This document shows positions 63,233 through 64,000 of a DNA stretch of 64,000 nucleotides, piece after piece. The DNA lies in the NCBI GenBank assembly GCA_902580945.1, contig CACHML010000003.1, forward strand, positions 1 through 64,000. Direction: 5' to 3'. The DNA is from an uncultured Pelagibacteraceae bacterium. GTDB taxonomy: Bacteria; Pseudomonadota; Alphaproteobacteria; Pelagibacterales; Pelagibacteraceae. Under the pieces are notes generated by a model that was not told the origin of the DNA, did not search any database, and saw only the letters and a list, made by a program, of their open reading frames with translations. Positions within the stretch are counted from its first letter, which is position 1. Every line of letters begins with the position of its first letter. Made by a program: the position numbers and the translations under genes.

Positions 63233-63649
63233 TTGATTAAAAAAATATCAGATAAAGATAAACAAGACTGGCAAAATTTTCTAAATAGTTCAGATAAATT
63301 AGAAAATAAAGATCAAAAAATTTCTACATCACCCAAACGACACATTGAAAAATCTATTGACTTGCATGGTTATACTTTAGAGGAGGCTAACCAAAAAATG
63401 ACTTCTTATATTGAAGAATGTTATGAAAATGGTGTTAATAAAATAAATGTTATTACTGGCAAGGGATTAAGATCTAAAAACTTAAATGATCCATATCAAT
63501 CTAATAACTTAAGTATTTTAAAGTTTTCAGTACCTCATTTTATTAAAGGTAATAATCAACTGATGAGTAAAATAATAAGTATTGATTTTGAGGCTGTTGA
63601 AAATCCATCTGTAGGAAATTTTGATATTTTTTTAAGAAAAAAAAAATAA
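63233..63649 (+). CDS. Smr-domain protein
   Basis: SIDLHGYTLEEANQKMTSYIEECYENGVNKINVITGKGLRS. Confidence 0.9.
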   Translation: MIKKISDKDKQDWQNFLNSSDKLENKDQKISTSPKRHIEKSIDLHGYTLEEANQKMTSYIEECYENGVNKINVITGKGLRSKNLNDPYQSNNLSILKFSVPHFIKGNNQLMSKIISIDFEAVENPSVGNFDIFLRKKK

Positions 63650-63652
63650 GAA

Positions 63653-64000
63653 CTATAAAATAAACTTTGACAGATCTGCGTCCTTAACAAGTTCACCAAT
63701 ATTTTTCTTAATGTAGTTTGAATCTATACTGATTTTTTCACCAGCTCTATCTGTTGCTGTAAAACTAATTTCATCCAAAACTCTTTCTATAATAGTGTGC
63801 AGCCTTCTCGCTCCTATGTTTTCAACAGTTGTGTTAACCTCACTTGCAATTGTCGCGATGGTATCAATTCCATCTTCAGTAAATTCTAAATCAACATTTT
63901 CTGTTTTTAGTAGAGCTTTGTATTGTTTAATCAAACTGTTATCCGGCTCTTTTAAAATTCGTTTAAAATCCTCACTATTTAACGCATCTAGCTCAACTCT
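63653..64000 (-). CDS. hslU: ATP-dependent protease ATPase subunit HslU, C-terminal part (5' end outside window)
   Basis: Frame open to window edge: [31 protein letters not shown]...[20 protein letters not shown]. Confidence 0.95.
   Translation of the reverse strand, partial: RVELDALNSEDFKRILKEPDNSLIKQYKALLKTENVDLEFTEDGIDTIATIASEVNTTVENIGARRLHTIIERVLDEISFTATDRAGEKISIDSNYIKKNIGELVKDADLSKFIL

Noticed and set aside
1-64000. CRISPR arrays, transposases, prophage, rRNA or tRNA genes
   Set aside because: Looked for direct-repeat arrays, IS-type ORFs and cloverleaf-like intergenic sequence; none seen by eye (a tRNA/covariance-model scan was not possible)

Overview
AT-rich, very compact 64 kb bacterial chromosome segment. 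Gene content and protein style suggest a streamlined alphaproteobacterium, most likely SAR11/Pelagibacterales; this is inferred, not searched. Almost everything is recognisable core metabolism or information processing: fabA-fabB-fabI, pnp-rpsO-rbfA-infB-nusA, metK-lnt-ybeY-phoH-miaB-fur, grpE-dnaK-dnaJ, dapB-nth, leuS-lptE-holA, parAB-rsmG-mnmG-mnmE-rho-hemJ-hemH-hemE and ppsR-maf-aroE-coaE-dnaQ-secB. I found no rRNA, tRNA, CRISPR array or transposon, and no convincing novel multi-gene system. The most notable observations are: (1) a likely chromosomal origin in the hemE/ppsR divergent gap, with a perfect TTATTCACA DnaA-box match; (2) a perfect 16-bp parS site inside rsmG; (3) four frameshifts in three genes (rdgB, rho and a sulfotransferase, twice), every one consistent with a single extra A in an A8-A9 tract, which points to homopolymer sequencing error, real decay, or poly(A) slippage rescue; (4) an ORF-track-missed 35-aa ArfA-like ribosome-rescue gene overlapping the stop of an atypical winged-helix regulator (TAATG); (5) extreme compaction, with five convergent pairs sharing 4-nt stop overlaps and divergent genes with overlapping or abutting 5' ends.
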